A stretch of 64,000 bases of DNA from contig CM060125.1 of assembly GCA_030522415.1 (NCBI GenBank), positions 3,592,401 to 3,656,400 of the forward strand, given 5' to 3'. Below, one piece after another: positions 36,208 through 48,345 of the stretch. The first letter of the stretch is position 1. Each line of letters starts with the position of its first letter. The stretch comes from Channallabes apus (lineage: Eukaryota; Chordata; Actinopteri; Siluriformes; Clariidae). A program made the position numbers and the translations under genes. The notes under the pieces are model-generated. The model was not told the origin of the DNA. It saw only the letters and a list, made by a program, of their open reading frames with translations, and made no database searches.

Positions 36208-36399
36208 AAGTAAGTTTTTTGATTACACAGTAACTCTGGATGATGGCTTTTCTGTTTCATCATGTGCAGCAGAAAAAGACATGATTATTGATTCCAGTCT
36301 TTCATTTAAAACTCGTGTAAATAATATTACTAGGACAGCCTTCTTACATTTTAGTTCATGCTCTTGTCACCTATACTGTAGGTTGATGATGATGGAAAA

Positions 36400-36690
36400 C
36401 CTTGCCTTAACAAAACATCGAAATCTTGGATCCATGGGCAGGAAACTCCCCAGACCTTAATTCCATTGAAAACTTATGGTCACTTCTTAAAAGGCAGATA
36501 GACAAACAAAATTCTGACTCATTGACATCTGACGATTTGCATTGACTATGGGTTACCATCAGTGAGTGAGGATGTAGCTCAAAAATTGATCGAATGCAAG
36601 CCAGGGCTTATTGCAGATGGCTTGAAAAGTAATGGGTGAATACTGTAAATATTGACTCTTTGCATAAACTTAATGCAATTTTCAATAAAA
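36400..36690 (+). pseudogene. Tc1/mariner transposase C-terminal fragment
   Basis: Contains [20 protein letters not shown] followed by RQIDKQNSDSLTSDDL, the third catalytic region of Tc1-type transposases, then CMPGL-like text (near 36595) and stop codons. The rest of the element is missing. Confidence 0.75.
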
Positions 36691-37109
36691 ACCTTTGACA
36701 CTTACAGTATGAATTGCTTGTAATTACATTTCAGTATACCATAGCAACATCTGACAAAAAGATCTAAAAACACTGAAGCAGCGGACTTTGTGGAAATTAA
36801 GATTTGTGTCATTCTCAAAACAGTTGTCCACAGCTGTACAATATGGTACAATTTTTGCAAAAGGCGCATGCAAAACCACATACAGAGATGTAATTTATGG
36901 ACATACAGCACACTGATCATCCATAATATTATGACCACAGATAAAATGGAACAGTATTGATATTCTAAACTTGGTTTACAGTACCTTGTTTACCTTACAG
37001 CATCAAGTCTCTCTATGCATGATGCATGAAGCTTAGTACATCCTTACAAGTTTCTTACATTTAACCACACTGGAAAAGGGTTTCACTCGCTCTTTATTTT
37101 TCTGCATCC

Positions 37110-38290
37110 ATTTAGACCGTCTATTTTGACTAGTCTCCTAGTTGCAGAGAAAAACCATCCACCCAGCATGATGCTGCCACCACCGTGTTTGACTGAGGGA
37201 TGATTTTCATAAAGTGCCACACACGATGTGAGGAACTGTTTCATTTAACCAGAGGATTTTGTTTCTCATGGTCTGAGAGTCATCCAGTGCTTTTGGCAAA
37301 CTCCCAACCAGCAGTCATCTGCCTTTAAGTGAGGAATGGCTTCTGAATGGCTTCTCTCCACAAGGCAGAGAAATTTTGGGTATCTATACTTTACTGGTGT
37401 AATTATTTTTCAGCCGACTTTTTACTTCTACTCCTTACATTTTCACGCAATTATCTGTACTTTCTACTCCTTACATTTAAAAAATAGCCTCGTTACTCCT
37501 ATTTCATTTCAGCTTGTCATTCAAAAAACAAACAAACAAAAAAACATCCGGATAAATCGTGCCATCCGGATGAAGCGAATTTGATTGTGGTTGGATGAAC
37601 ATACCATTCCGACACCCTGTTGGTTGGTACGTGATCCATCACACCTGCACATGACGTCACGTCACACACTCCAGCAAGGACGTTTGAATAAAATAGCATT
37701 TTCGGTTGATAACGTTGTGATAAGTAGATGAAGATAGAGACTAGATGTCCATGATAGAGACTCAAGATTCGAGCGAAATGTCACAACCAAGCACCAGTGA
37801 GGAAGGTAACAGCACCAGTAGGGTAACAGGAATGATATATTCTCTATACACACACACACGTTACTTTTACTTTTATACTTTAAGTAGTTTTGAAACCAGT
37901 ACTTTTACACTTTTACTTGAGTAAAAAGCTTGAGTTGATACTTCAACTTCTAAAGAAGTCTTTTTAAACCCTAGTATCTATACTTTTACTCAAGTAATGA
38001 ATGTGAATACTTTTGACACCTCTGATAGTGATCCTTGGTTTTGGTTTACCTGTTTGACCAAGGTCCTTTCTCCTCAATACTCACTGGAAGGCAGACCTGG
38101 CAAGACTGTTGGTTGTTCCAAATCTCTTCCATTTGAGAATGACGGAGCTACAGTACCACTACTTTCCAAATTATATCCAACAATTTCAATAAGGCATATG
38201 TCGAGTCCAGTCAAGTCAAATAGAAGAATTTCAAGGGCCACTATGCACCAGACTTCAATTGCAAATGTCATAACAAATGGTCTAAATACT
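37110..38290 (-). mobile_element. Tc1-like remnant split by a hAT-like element
   Basis: Minus-strand Tc1 text at 37120-37365 (AGCATGATGCTGCCACCACC on plus, an often-seen Tc1 catalytic-domain stretch). It is interrupted by 37366-38024 and resumes at 38025-38290 (TTGACCAAGGTCCTT, GTTCCAAATCTCTTCCATTT on plus). The coding frame is destroyed. Colinearity of the two halves was judged by eye. Confidence 0.6.
37366..38024. mobile_element. hAT-like non-autonomous element, 659 bp
   Basis: Starts CAGAGAAATTTTGGGTAT and ends AATACTTTTGACACCTCTG. Subterminal text (TACTTTTACTTGAGTAAAAA and similar) is shared in style with the pair at 10950-13789, but the interior is different: it includes TGACGTCACGTCA near 37652. 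No target duplication could be confirmed. Confidence 0.55.
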
Positions 38291-38379
38291 TAGATATATT
38301 AATTTCTTTTTAACTTAACAAAACACTTTAAGCACCTTTTTCGACATTATAGAATATTAGGTGAAGATTGAAAATGGAA

Positions 38380-39290
38380 TAAAATGATTGGAATCCATTT
38401 TAAAATGAATATGAAACTTTGTCATCTTGTGCTTTAATTATGGCATGCATTCACCATGCCATCATTTTGATATGCATATGCAACATTTATTTCCATACAG
38501 AGTCGCATTCATTTCTCTCTAAGAACTTGTATTGATGATGGTAGAGTCTGTATAAAGTCTTCTCCAGCACATTCTCAATGGGGTTAAGGTCTGGACTCTA
38601 GGATGATGGCCTCATTGACAAAAAAAAAAAACTGGTCATTTGGTATATTTACTGTAGGTCATTTTTTGGACACATAAACAAGACTGGACCAACAGAAGCA
38701 ACCTCAGGTCATAACACTTTGCCCACTGACTTGTATGGGCACTACAGTACACATAATGGGTACCTTGTTTCATCTGCCTCTATTCTTACCCTGCTGTGCC
38801 CATTACTTTGAAACAGGGTAAATCTGGACTCATCTGACCACATGACCTTTTCCCAGTGTTCTACAGTCCATTCTTTATGCTTCCTGGAAAGTTGAAGCAT
38901 TTTTTTCTGATTAGCTTCAGTGGTTTTCTAATAAGCGGGATTGTGAATAATCAGCACAGCTGATTAGTCACAATCCCTTGAGTTCCCTTTTCATTGTGTG
39001 TGGAAATGCTCTTTCATTCATTTTTAATCTACTGTTCTACTGTTGTTTTTGGTATTATGATTGGGTTTCACCAAACCTTTAAATGATCTTCAATAATCAT
39101 GATCATAAATAATTTTTTTCTAACCACATTTCTTCCTCGAAGGATGATGGTTCACCACTATCCTTCCAGGTTTTAATATCACGTTTTACAATTATCATGT
39201 TAGTAGTTTCAGCAATCTTCTTATTTTTATGTGCAGAGAAAGTGTTGATCAACAGTCTTATTAGGACAATTAAGGAATGGTCATAATATT
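38380..39290 (-). mobile_element. Tc1-like transposon remnant (minus)
   Basis: Plus-strand text such as CTCAATGGGGTTAAGGTCTG, GTAAATCTGGACTCATCTGA and TTTCTTCCTCGAAGGATGAT is the complement of a well-known fish Tc1 transposase (NPIE and helix-turn-helix regions). The copy carries many substitutions, indels and a poly-A interruption near 38619, and no intact frame. Confidence 0.75.
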
Positions 39291-40005
39291 AGTGGAAAAC
39301 TGTCCTTTGGACTGATTTGAGATTTTTGGTGATAACTTTTCTTGTCTGTGTTAGGCATAAAGAGGGCAAACTGACAGTTCCTGAATGTGTAGTTCACACT
39401 GTGAAGCATGGAGAATGAGGTGTGATGGTGTGATGGTGCTTTGCTGGTGACACTGTTGGTGACATAGACAAAATTACGTGCCACTTAACCAGCATGGCTA
39501 CCACTGCATTTTGCAGGGACATTCCGTCCCATCTGGTTTGCACTTAGTTGGACCATTACTTGTTTTCCAACAGGACAATGACCCCAAATATTCCTCTAGG
39601 TTATGAAAGAGCTATTTGTCCAAGAAGGAAGTGATGGAGTGCTGCATCAGATGACCTGGCCTCTACAATCACCTGATCTAAATCCAGTTGAGATGGTTTA
39701 GGATGAGTTGGACTGGAGAGTGAAGGAAAGGCAGCCAACAAGTACTCAACATCTCTGGGAACACTTTCAAAATTGTTGTTGGAAAACTCATTCCAGGTGC
39801 CTACCGCATGAGACTGACTGAGATAAGGCAAAGATATGTGCAAAGCTTTTGCAAAAGGTGACTACTTTGAAGAATCGAAAATATTTTGGGTTATTTGTTC
39901 TTGTCATAATTTCAGCATTTTCAGTATTAATACGTATACAATGTTAAAAACAATAAAAATAAAGAAAAATCATTGAAGGAGAAGGGGTGTTCCGGTACTT
40001 ATATC
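39291..40005 (+). mobile_element. Tc1-like transposon remnant (plus)
   Basis: Contains VFQQDNDPKYSS-type text near 39568-39600 (TTTTCCAACAGGACAATGAC), then WPLQSPDLNPVEMV, i.e. second and third catalytic regions of a Tc1 transposase, with a stop at the NPVEMV*DELDW point. The 3' end is near GGTGTTCCGGTACTTATAT. It is the C-terminal half only. Confidence 0.72.
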
Positions 40006-40364
40006 TAAAGAGAGAGAAAGTGTGAGTATATATTACTGTACATTTCCATATTGACAATCCATAAAAAATACTGACGTGACAGATTCGGATGAGACTGAAT
40101 TCTTAGAGTTGATTACATTATACCACAAAATGCAGTCTGAATAGGGCTGTACGCCACAGTGTTAGAAACCACATCCACACGTCTCTAGAGGTTTTGCATG
40201 AAGCTAAACTTCCAACACCAAATATCTCTCGGCGGATTTTTAGTGTAAATGCAGCACATATGAAAAACACAAACATGTTTTTCTTTTCTGGGTGAACTGT
40301 TCCTTTAAATCAGGTGGTGTGTCATACTGCAACTTCTACATATTGCTTATTTTTTCTTATTTGT

Positions 40365-40415
<51 letters not shown>

Positions 40416-41300
40416 GAGCAGTTGTTGCGTGACAGTCGTAGTGCCAGGCTAATTTCTTGTACTGTCCGCTGGTGGGTTGTGGGTTCATCTTTACAAAACC
40501 ACGAGAGAGAAACAAACTTTTCAGGGAGGAGGAGGGAGGGAGGAGTGGCAGGCCTGGAGAAGGAACATCTGTTATCTACCAAACCGTCCATTGCTTTTGA
40601 GTGCAATGACAAAACAGTGTGGTTTTACTGTCACTGAATGGTGCACATATAGATTTAATTTACTCTGGCTTGCTTCTGTAGATGCCCCATTCGTGGCTAA
40701 CTGGGCTCGCCTTCCTTCCATTGTCTTTACAGGCTTCGTATATTGAGACACTGCACATACAGAAGTTCTAGTGTGTATTTTTTACATACTGTAGCACTAG
40801 AACAGTAATTCTTCTCTTTTTTAAAAATGAAAGAGGATCCAACCTGTTTAACTCCCAACTTTGACAAACCAAACTCACAAATACACCAGCAAATTCAACA
40901 AAAAGAACAAAAACATGAAACTCAAACCTAATCCCATCTAAAGCTCATGCTCGAAGACGAACTGCTCTTGTTGATCCAAGGCCATTCCTGGGAAATTTCT
41001 CTCCTCCCACCTTTAAGCCTATCTCTGGTCTCTATATGGAGGATATCCCAGTGGACCGAGTTCTAGCTCAGAGCTTCATCTGACGTCCCTGAAAGCACTT
41101 CAAACTTATCACATACTTACTCTGTGGGTGATTTTCTGCCAACACGATTTTCTGCCAACAGCCAACCAAAGATCAATGAATTGCAGAATTGAAATGGATC
41201 ATGTGGTCAGTAACTGTGCCACAGTGCTGTTGATTTCTTGATTGTTGATTCATTTCTATATCCGTGTCTTTAATAATAGTGCAGCAGATTGCTTGTAATC
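40006..41300. other. Intergenic with a CT microsatellite
   Basis: The (CT)n tract lies at about 40368-40412. The longest frames run through it and are low-complexity. No gene recognised. Confidence 0.5.
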
Positions 41301-43078
41301 CCCAGTGAAAAAAAAATACACTTTAGTGTATTACAAATATATTGAAATCCTCGATAATACACTGCAAATATACTAACAAAAAATTGTACCCTCAGTTAAT
41401 ATATAAAAAGTATACTAACATCATGCTTTGACCAAATTTTGGAATTAAACTTTAAATATACTTTAATATAATTGTATTATAGTACACATTCTAAAAATAT
41501 ATTATTGGAAAATATACTTTAAGTGAAAGGTTGGTCTAATTTCCAAAGTATACTTATTTAAACTTGTTTTTCAATGTATTTTTGGTATATTTAAAAAAAA
41601 TATGCTCGAAATAATCATTGTACAAATGTACAGAAAGTATATATTAGAATACAATTTTAATACACGGTAGTCTCAGTATATTATCAGTTAAATGTAAATG
41701 TACTTATTAATATGTACTTATATTTAGGGCACTACTCTCTCATGTGCGCGCTTTTAGACTCGTTTTTGCACGCTGAATCTCTCCCTCGCGCGCGCGATCT
41801 CAAACTCGTTCTTGCGCGCTGAAAATCACTTTTGCTCTCTCACTCTTCTGTCCGCTCACTGTGATAAAGCGACACACAAACTCCAGTAGCGTTGTGAACT
41901 CTGCAACTATTCCAGCCAACCGGAGACTAGAATCTGCGCTCCACCAGCCAATCAGAGACTGGAGGTGGGCAAATTCGGACTATCCGTTCTCTGATTGGCT
42001 CCCCAGTTCTCCACTTCTAGTTTGAATTAACGGCTGAAGCTGCATCTTCGCGTGCGTTAGTTCGTATCGTTATTATTTTATTTTCATCGGCATAAGGTAA
42101 ATTTAACGGTTTTTGTTAGGTAATTTGTCATTAAGTACATTCTTTAAGCTATAAAATGTATTGTCTATTGTGTTATTGCTTAATCTCATGTACTTTGCTT
42201 GTGGTAATAATGGCTCTGTAGCTCTCGGCCTGTTTTCAGTCTCTGTGTAACAGAATCAACACACCAGGTTTAAACTAATACTGTACCTGTAGATTCTAAT
42301 ACTAATGTCTGCCTGTGTTCACACACCAGGTTTATATTTTAGTTTGTGTGTTTGTGAGACAACCTGCCTTTTGTTGAGCACAAATAAACTATAGTAGTGC
42401 TTTTTTGTAACATTGTGCAAATTAAATCTGTTGAACTCATTAATAAAATCTGCCTCATAATTACTGATGTAATGCTTTTCAAAAACATGTTATAGTGTAG
42501 AAAATGCATTTAGCATTTGTAAATTATCCTAAACACTTAATGTACTGGTAACACATTTGCAATACTGTAATATGGAAGGTTGTGTGTACTGTATGATACA
42601 ATAAAGTATATTTGTATTAACCACAAAGTGTACTTTTTTAGTATTTGTAATTGGCCAGAAGTATAACAGCATGCTACTGCTGCAATAAGAATATACTCAT
42701 AGTGTATTAATCATGTATTTGTAATACAGTAAAAATAGCTGTAATGTACTTATAATACATTAAATATATACTTAAATTGTATTAATAATACTGTCAGGTA
42801 TGTACGTTAGTACACACACAGCCATATACAGTACTTTAAGTGTACTAAGTATACTTAAAGTTGTTCCACTTTAGCACACAAAAGTATACTTAATACACTT
42901 AAAATTGTGCTTTTGTACAATTTAATTACAACTTAAATACACTTAGTACAAAATTAGTTGTTCCAAAATAGCAAACTTCAAGTCTACTAGTCATTAGTCT
43001 GGCTGCAAGTACATTTAAGTATGCTTTGGCACGCTAGGATTTAATATACTTAGCATACTTTTTTTTTTTTTACTAGGG
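41301..43078. mobile_element. Large non-autonomous transposon with AT-rich palindromic arms
   Basis: Left end CCCAGTGAAAAAAAAATAC, right end complementary (GTATGC then poly-A, CTAGGG): imperfect terminal inverted repeats. Both arms are saturated with AGTATACTTAA / TAGTGTATT motifs. The centre (about 41738-42110) is GC-rich with CpG runs and CCAAT boxes. No transposase is encoded. The target duplication is not clear, so the superfamily is left open. Confidence 0.7.
41948..42098 (+). promoter_or_regulatory. CCAAT-box promoter-like core in the large element
   Basis: CCAAT at 41948-41952 and inverted ATTGG at 41994-41998 lie in a GC-rich block. They are followed about 100 bp later by CATAAG|GTAAAT at 42091-42100, which looks like a splice donor. 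This reads like a TATA-less promoter plus first exon carried by the transposon. Activity is inference. Confidence 0.35.
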
Positions 43079-43862
43079 ATAGCACATTTACCAGGATTTG
43101 TATGCCAGGTACTTCACATAAACATATTAGAAAATTGTGTAAGTGTTTATATTGTGAACTTTTCTTTAAAAGGTATGGAAGGAGTGTCCAGATTCAGCAG
43201 TTTCTAACATTCTCTAACACGACATGGGAAAATATTAGAACAGATAAGTTTACACTTTGTGGTTTGTTGGTACAAATCAAAAGCTATGTTTGTTTTCTTA
43301 TTGACTTCAAAAGAGAAAAAGAGAGACTGATGAGGGAATGACTGTGCAGTATGTAGCTGCTAAAATGTAAGTGACAACAGGTACTAATGTATTCTATGAA
43401 AATTGGACAATATTAGATATACTAGAAATGTATAAAAGTTAATGCTATAAAAGCTTATTTGAGAAAAAAAATAAATGCAAATTTTGTGGAAATAAACCAT
43501 ATGTGGACATCCTACTGTACGTATCATAGGAAACAAGGACTTCTGGATGATTAAAGTAACCTTACTTCATCCACATACCACATGTTTTTTCCTTACATAC
43601 AACTTCAATCTGTATATTTAATATTATCTAAAATCACTTCTAACATGCTCTGCACTTAGTTTATGTCTTTACTTGAATTCTTCGTTGTGTGTCAACACCA
43701 AAGAGGAAGAAAGACAGTACATTGACTTCAAGGTGGCTGCTACTACACTTGAGGTGAGAGTGTGATGACTGAGGTATGGAGTTTTGCCAACTTTGCCCTT
43801 CCTTAAGTTTAGGGTTTTTGCAGTAACTTGAAAGAATATATCAATTCAGTATTAAAGCTCAG
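43079..43862. other. Intergenic, nothing recognised
   Basis: AT-rich DNA; the frame at 43102-43341 has no recognisable domain. Confidence 0.4.
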
Positions 43863-44467
43863 TATTGGCGCTTTTCCACTGCACAGTACGGCACGACACG
43901 GTTCAGTACAGCTCACTTCGGTTCGGCTCAGTTCGGCTCGGTTTGTGCTTCCACTGCAGTTTAGTAACGCTTTAGAGTGGGCGGGATTATTCACGTGTCG
44001 TTATAGTTGCGGCGCCTCTACTGCCGTGACATCATCGTAAACGCGCCACAAACAAACACACAACAATGGAGCATATGGACGGCATGGTGTTCTTCATTCT
44101 CGGCATGTGGATGTTTTTAACAGCGAGACGAAGAAGTTTGTTTCAAAAGAGGCTGATGGCAGCCAAAGAAAATTTTTGGTTAATACAAAAAGGTGCGTGC
44201 GATCCTTCTCTGGCTGCTCTAAATATAGCGGTTCTGTTGTGTCTCGTGTCGCAAGTTCAGTGACGCAGTAATGACGATTTTCTCCGGCCAATCAGTGACC
44301 AGCGGAGTTTACACGTCACGTTTTGGTAACGGTTCGGCGCGCTTGGAACCTTGGCTGAGGTGGTACTAAAAAAAAAGGACCAGGTACTGTTCCCAGTGGA
44401 AAACCCCCCAAAAGTGAGCTGAACTGAACCGTGTCGTGCCGTACTATACAGTGGAAAAGCGCCATAT
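43863..44467. mobile_element. 599-bp non-autonomous DNA transposon with TAT duplication
   Basis: The element is 43866-44464, beginning TGGCGCTTTTCCACTG and ending CAGTGGAAAAGCGCCA. Inverted similarity continues through GTACGGCACGACACGGTTCAG, about 60 bp per arm. TAT flanks it on both sides (43863-43865, 44465-44467). A 3-bp duplication with these ends suggests the PIF/Harbinger group, though the usual target differs. Its interior has a short frame at 44066-44263. Confidence 0.85.
44066..44263 (+). CDS. Short open frame inside the MITE, unknown
   Basis: 65 codons from a true ATG in a good context (ACAACAATGG): MEHMDGMVFFILGMWMFLTA followed by RRRSLFQKRLMAAKENFW. One hydrophobic stretch is followed by a basic segment. 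I recognise no family. It may be the remnant 5' end of a gene from the parental autonomous transposon. Confidence 0.25.
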   Translation: MEHMDGMVFFILGMWMFLTARRRSLFQKRLMAAKENFWLIQKGACDPSLAALNIAVLLCLVSQVQ

Positions 44468-45399
44468 GTAAGCCTAGCATGAGGCTTACAGCATGAGGCA
44501 TACATCAGAAAATGTATGTAAAAGGTGTAGTGCAATACTTGTGGAAGGCATCAGCTACCTCAGAACATACTGTACTTTAATATAAACCACTGATACAAAC
44601 TGCTAACATCTAACATCAAGAAGAACTCATATGGTATTCAGGGATAAGACGAGTATTATCAAACATGTGTATGCATTTACAGTATAAAGCAAATAAGCAA
44701 GCATTGTATATTTAAAGAAAATCCTCAAAAAGTTGTTTTAACCCAATTCCTGCACTTATTATGGTTTTCCTTAGTTGCCTCTAATGATTAGGATTCAACC
44801 AAATTAGTAACGTAAAAAAACAACAACAACACAATGATTATCCTGCAAAATCCCAGTCCTGATCAGCTCTTCTGCAAAGCATGTTTGTCAGTAACATTAT
44901 CAATCATGTAAAATGCATGAGATGCTAATAAAAATGCTTTGGATAGACCAAATCATGTCTTTTACATTTTTTATAGTTATTCGTCACAGGGTTCCACCAC
45001 TTTTTTTTTTTTTGCTTTAATACTGGTGATGGTTTAAAAGGAAGACTAGCCAAGAGCAGGTGAGTACAGAGTGCCATTCACGGAGATAACCTGTCTGCAG
45101 AGGGATTTGTGAAAGGGGAGAATATGAGAAAGCTGAAGGATTTTTCCCAGCCAGACTCTGCCACTGAATGTCTTGCAGTGTTTTTCATTGTTTGCCGCCT
45201 CACAGGAGATGGCCGAGAGAGCCTGAGAAAAAGCACCAAACAGCACTATTTAACGGAATTCAATCTGTCCCAATAGATTTGAATCGCTAACTTACATGTC
45301 TGAGTGTAGATTCTATCTGGCTAATGAGGGGCCTGAATCCTTCTCTGTTACTTCAAAGGGGATGAAATTTTACCTTTCCTTCAGTGAGAACTGTCGCCT

Positions 45400-45437
<38 letters not shown>

Positions 45438-45627
45438 AAACCTTGCTAAAAGCTAAAAGAGAGAGTTTTCCAGCAATAAGGACTCATTTGTTTCCCAAGT
45501 TCAATGTTGAAAGCTAAATATGAGTAAATCTACAGCCAGCTTTCAATGGCCGCATTTATTTGGCTACAAACCAATGTTTCCTTAATGACTAATTTAAATG
45601 CCAACCACAATATTTAAGAGCAAACTC
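44468..45627. other. Intergenic with CT microsatellite
   Basis: The (CT)n tract is at about 45402-45436. A (CAA)n run lies near 44820. 45030-45260 has balanced composition and no repeat signature. No gene seen. Confidence 0.45.
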
Positions 45628-46022
45628 CTACCGTTCAAGGCGGCGCGGTGGTGTAGTGGTTAGCACTGTCGCCTTGCACCTCCAGGGTCTGGGTTCGATT
45701 CCCCGGCCAGGCTCGATTCCCGTCTCTGTGTGCATGGAGTTTGCATGTTCTCCCCGTGCTTGGTGGGTTTCCTCCGGGTACTCCGGTTTCCTCCCACAGT
45801 CCACAGATATGCAGATTAGGCTAATTGGTGTTCCCAAAAATTGACCGTAGTGTGTGAATGAGTGTGAGATTGTGCGTATGTATGTGTGCCCTGCGTTGGA
45901 TTGGCACCCTGTCCAGGGTGTACCCCGCCTCGTGCCCTAAGCCTCCTGGGACAGGCTCCAGGTCCCCATGACCCTGAATAGAGGATAAAGCGGTATAGAA
46001 AATGAATGAATACTACCATTCA
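45628..46022 (+). repeat. tRNA-derived SINE with 10-bp target duplication
   Basis: SINE body at 45638-46012 with a GGCGGCGCGGTGGTGTAGTG head and box B GGGTTCGATTCC. A short direct repeat inside (GATTCCC...GATTCCC near 45697-45721) distinguishes this subfamily. The flanks CTACCGTTCA and CTACCATTCA (one mismatch) are at 45628-45637 and 46013-46022. Confidence 0.88.
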
Positions 46023-46395
46023 GACGTGACATCGTGACCCGATCTGTTGTACAAATTTTCATTTCAGCATATTAACGAATAATGCAATTAATCAATCAAT
46101 TGACAGATAAACATGTAAGATTTGACCTGGAGAAATGACCTGACATGAGCTGGTGTGCCAATATTTTTTGGAAATAAATTAGATTTTGCCCAATAAACAT
46201 GTCATACAACATTGTGGTTGGCATTTAAATTAGTCATTAAGGGGGGAAAAAAATAATGATGATGTAAAATAGAAATCATAAGGATGATCATAAGGTTTAT
46301 TATAACTGGTAATGTATTAAGTTCAGTTATTTAAATTACCATACAATTAAATATCACAAAAGGAAATCACTGTATGACCAACCTGGAGCCAAATT

Positions 46396-46480
46396 ATTAT
46401 TATTATTATTATTATTCATTCATTTTCTATACCGCTTAATCCTGTGTTCAGGGTCGCGGGATTATTATTATTATTATTTA

Positions 46481-46510
<30 letters not shown>
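46396..46510. repeat. (ATT)n array interrupted by a 46-bp SINE end
   Basis: ATT repeats on both sides of 46416-46461, which is the 3' end of the minus-strand SINE (TTCTATACCGCTTAATCC then GGTCGCGGG). The array acted as target for, or expanded after, a very short insertion. Confidence 0.75.
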
Positions 46511-46512
<2 letters not shown>

Positions 46513-47980
46513 AAAATAAGAGTGTCATAAATCACTAAACTACTAGCTGTTCCTGATGAAAAATAACTACTCTAAAAGACCTTATACTGTATGTTTGCAA
46601 TAGTGCATACAGTACAGTGACATTAGCGTTGGCCTTTGGTCATTTGAACTTGCTGTTTGAACGTGCCTCAGGCCCATTTAGTACAATTCCAGGGAATAAA
46701 AAAATTAAAAATAAAAAAAACGCAGGCTGCCCAGTGTTGAAAAATTTATAACGTGTGTTCACAAATGATGAATGATGCATGGCCAGGATTAGTTTTGGTT
46801 TCAGGGAAAGCGGGCCTGGATGAATAAATGATCACTGTAGATACCTGCATCTTAGTATCAGCAACAAAGCCAGCACACACTTCACATTTCATATTTTGCT
46901 CATTCAGGGTAATTCTCCTGCAGCTGTGTGACCCATTAACTCAAATCGAGCCAATGAGCAAATAAGACTTAACTACGTTGAAACTTATCAAAATGGTGCA
47001 ATGTACTGCGTAATACTTGAGACTTTAGATCACAACTCTTTTGTACAGCGCTGCCCAGATACACCATACTGTAAATACACAAGGGTACAGGGGTCAAAGT
47101 TCGCAGGAATGAATGAAATGTAAGCAGATAGATGACCAGATGGATAAACATACAATCATACATACAGTAGAAAGATAGATTGATAGAGTAGATAAAGATT
47201 AATAGATTGCACATTAGCCAATGTTTAATAATTAGTGCTCAGTATTCAATACTCAATATTCCATTCTCCTTCTTCAGTACTCAGTGTGGATTGATCGGTG
47301 CAAGGTAGTCGGTATACAGTGCTCAGGATCCAGTGATCAGGAATCAGTGCACAGTGTTCAGTAATGATCCTGTAGGGACACTGATCTTATAGTCTCCCGT
47401 GAGGTTGAATAAGCTGTTAAGCTTTTTGTGCCCTGCATATGTTTGTACCTTCAGGTGGTCTGTGAGTTTTATCAGGTGTTTTGAGAGATATGCAGTTGAG
47501 GAGAGGAAGAGAGGAAATGAGGCCCAGGTGCCACTAAATGAGGAGCGACTACAGGCGATTTCGGACAGAAGTTCTCTCAGACTTTCTAGGACAAGTCTGG
47601 CTTATTATCCATATCTGTCCATATCAACACATTTACTGATTAACGTAACATATTTATCTTTGCATAGTCAAACTGAAAGTCTGTTCTTTGCTTATAAAAA
47701 AAAAGATTACATTCTTTTACATTAATACGTTAATACTGATATATATATATATATATATATATAACACTAATACTGGCCTATAACACTTCTATACATACAT
47801 TTTTAACAAGCCGGTTATTTAGGAATACCATACTAATATTTGTATATAATGTATGTATACTAATATTTTGCGGCATGGCAAAATTGTTGATGTCAAATCT
47901 TTATCTGTCTAGTATTAAGGAGTCTGTGCTTCCTGTCCTATTCCTATTCCTCTTCTTGACTGACAGGAATTGAACCCAAT
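46511..47980. other. Intergenic, nothing recognised
   Basis: Contains a series of CAGT/CAGTG-rich phrases around 47235-47365 and a (TA)n tract at 47739-47762. No gene identified. Confidence 0.4.
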
Positions 47981-47984
47981 GTGC

Positions 47985-48345
47985 TGTTAAAGCCCTTCCA
48001 CCTCAATGGTCCACTGGGTGTTTAGTTCAGGAAAGCTGAGGCTGCAGTGGACACAGACTCACTAAAAACTGGACAGTCAAAGCATGGAAAAACATAGCAT
48101 GGTCTGAGGAGTTCTACTGAGGCACACACACTGAGGTAGGGTCAGACTATGGCACCAGCAGCATGAATCCATGGACACAAACCTGCCTTGTGTCAACAAT
48201 CCATGCTGGTGGAGATAGTGTATTGGTGTGGGGGAATGCTTTCCTGACACCCTTTGATCCCGTTAATACCAATCAATCATTGCTTGAATACCACAGCGTA
48301 TTTGAGTGTTGTTGCTGGCCATGTGCATCCTTTCAGCACGCTAAT
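47985..48345 (+). pseudogene. Tc1-like transposase fragment
   Basis: Plus-strand text includes KTGQSKHGKTWHGL, HESMDTNLPCVNNPCWW-type text and CCATGTGCATCC at the end, colinear with the middle of a fish Tc1 transposase. Several frameshifts; no ends. Confidence 0.65.

Larger units (their letters stand above)
34290..36345 (+). pseudogene. L2-like LINE fragments, split by two SINEs
   Basis: Three pieces in order on the plus strand. 34290-34788 encodes an endonuclease-domain fragment: VDETITDQR, LTGRGGGGAVIYNDNL, IIYRPPGPYS. 35153-36088 continues it (DSVGLNQCV near 35297, ISDHYLISF near 35395) and enters the reverse-transcriptase region (LIKKPDLDPCQFSNYMPISN near 35680). 36208-36345 holds a later piece (SSLSFKTRVNNITRTAFLH). 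Large parts of the polymerase are deleted and frames are broken. It is a non-LTR retrotransposon; the L2/CR1 group assignment is from familiarity with the motif text. Confidence 0.75.
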
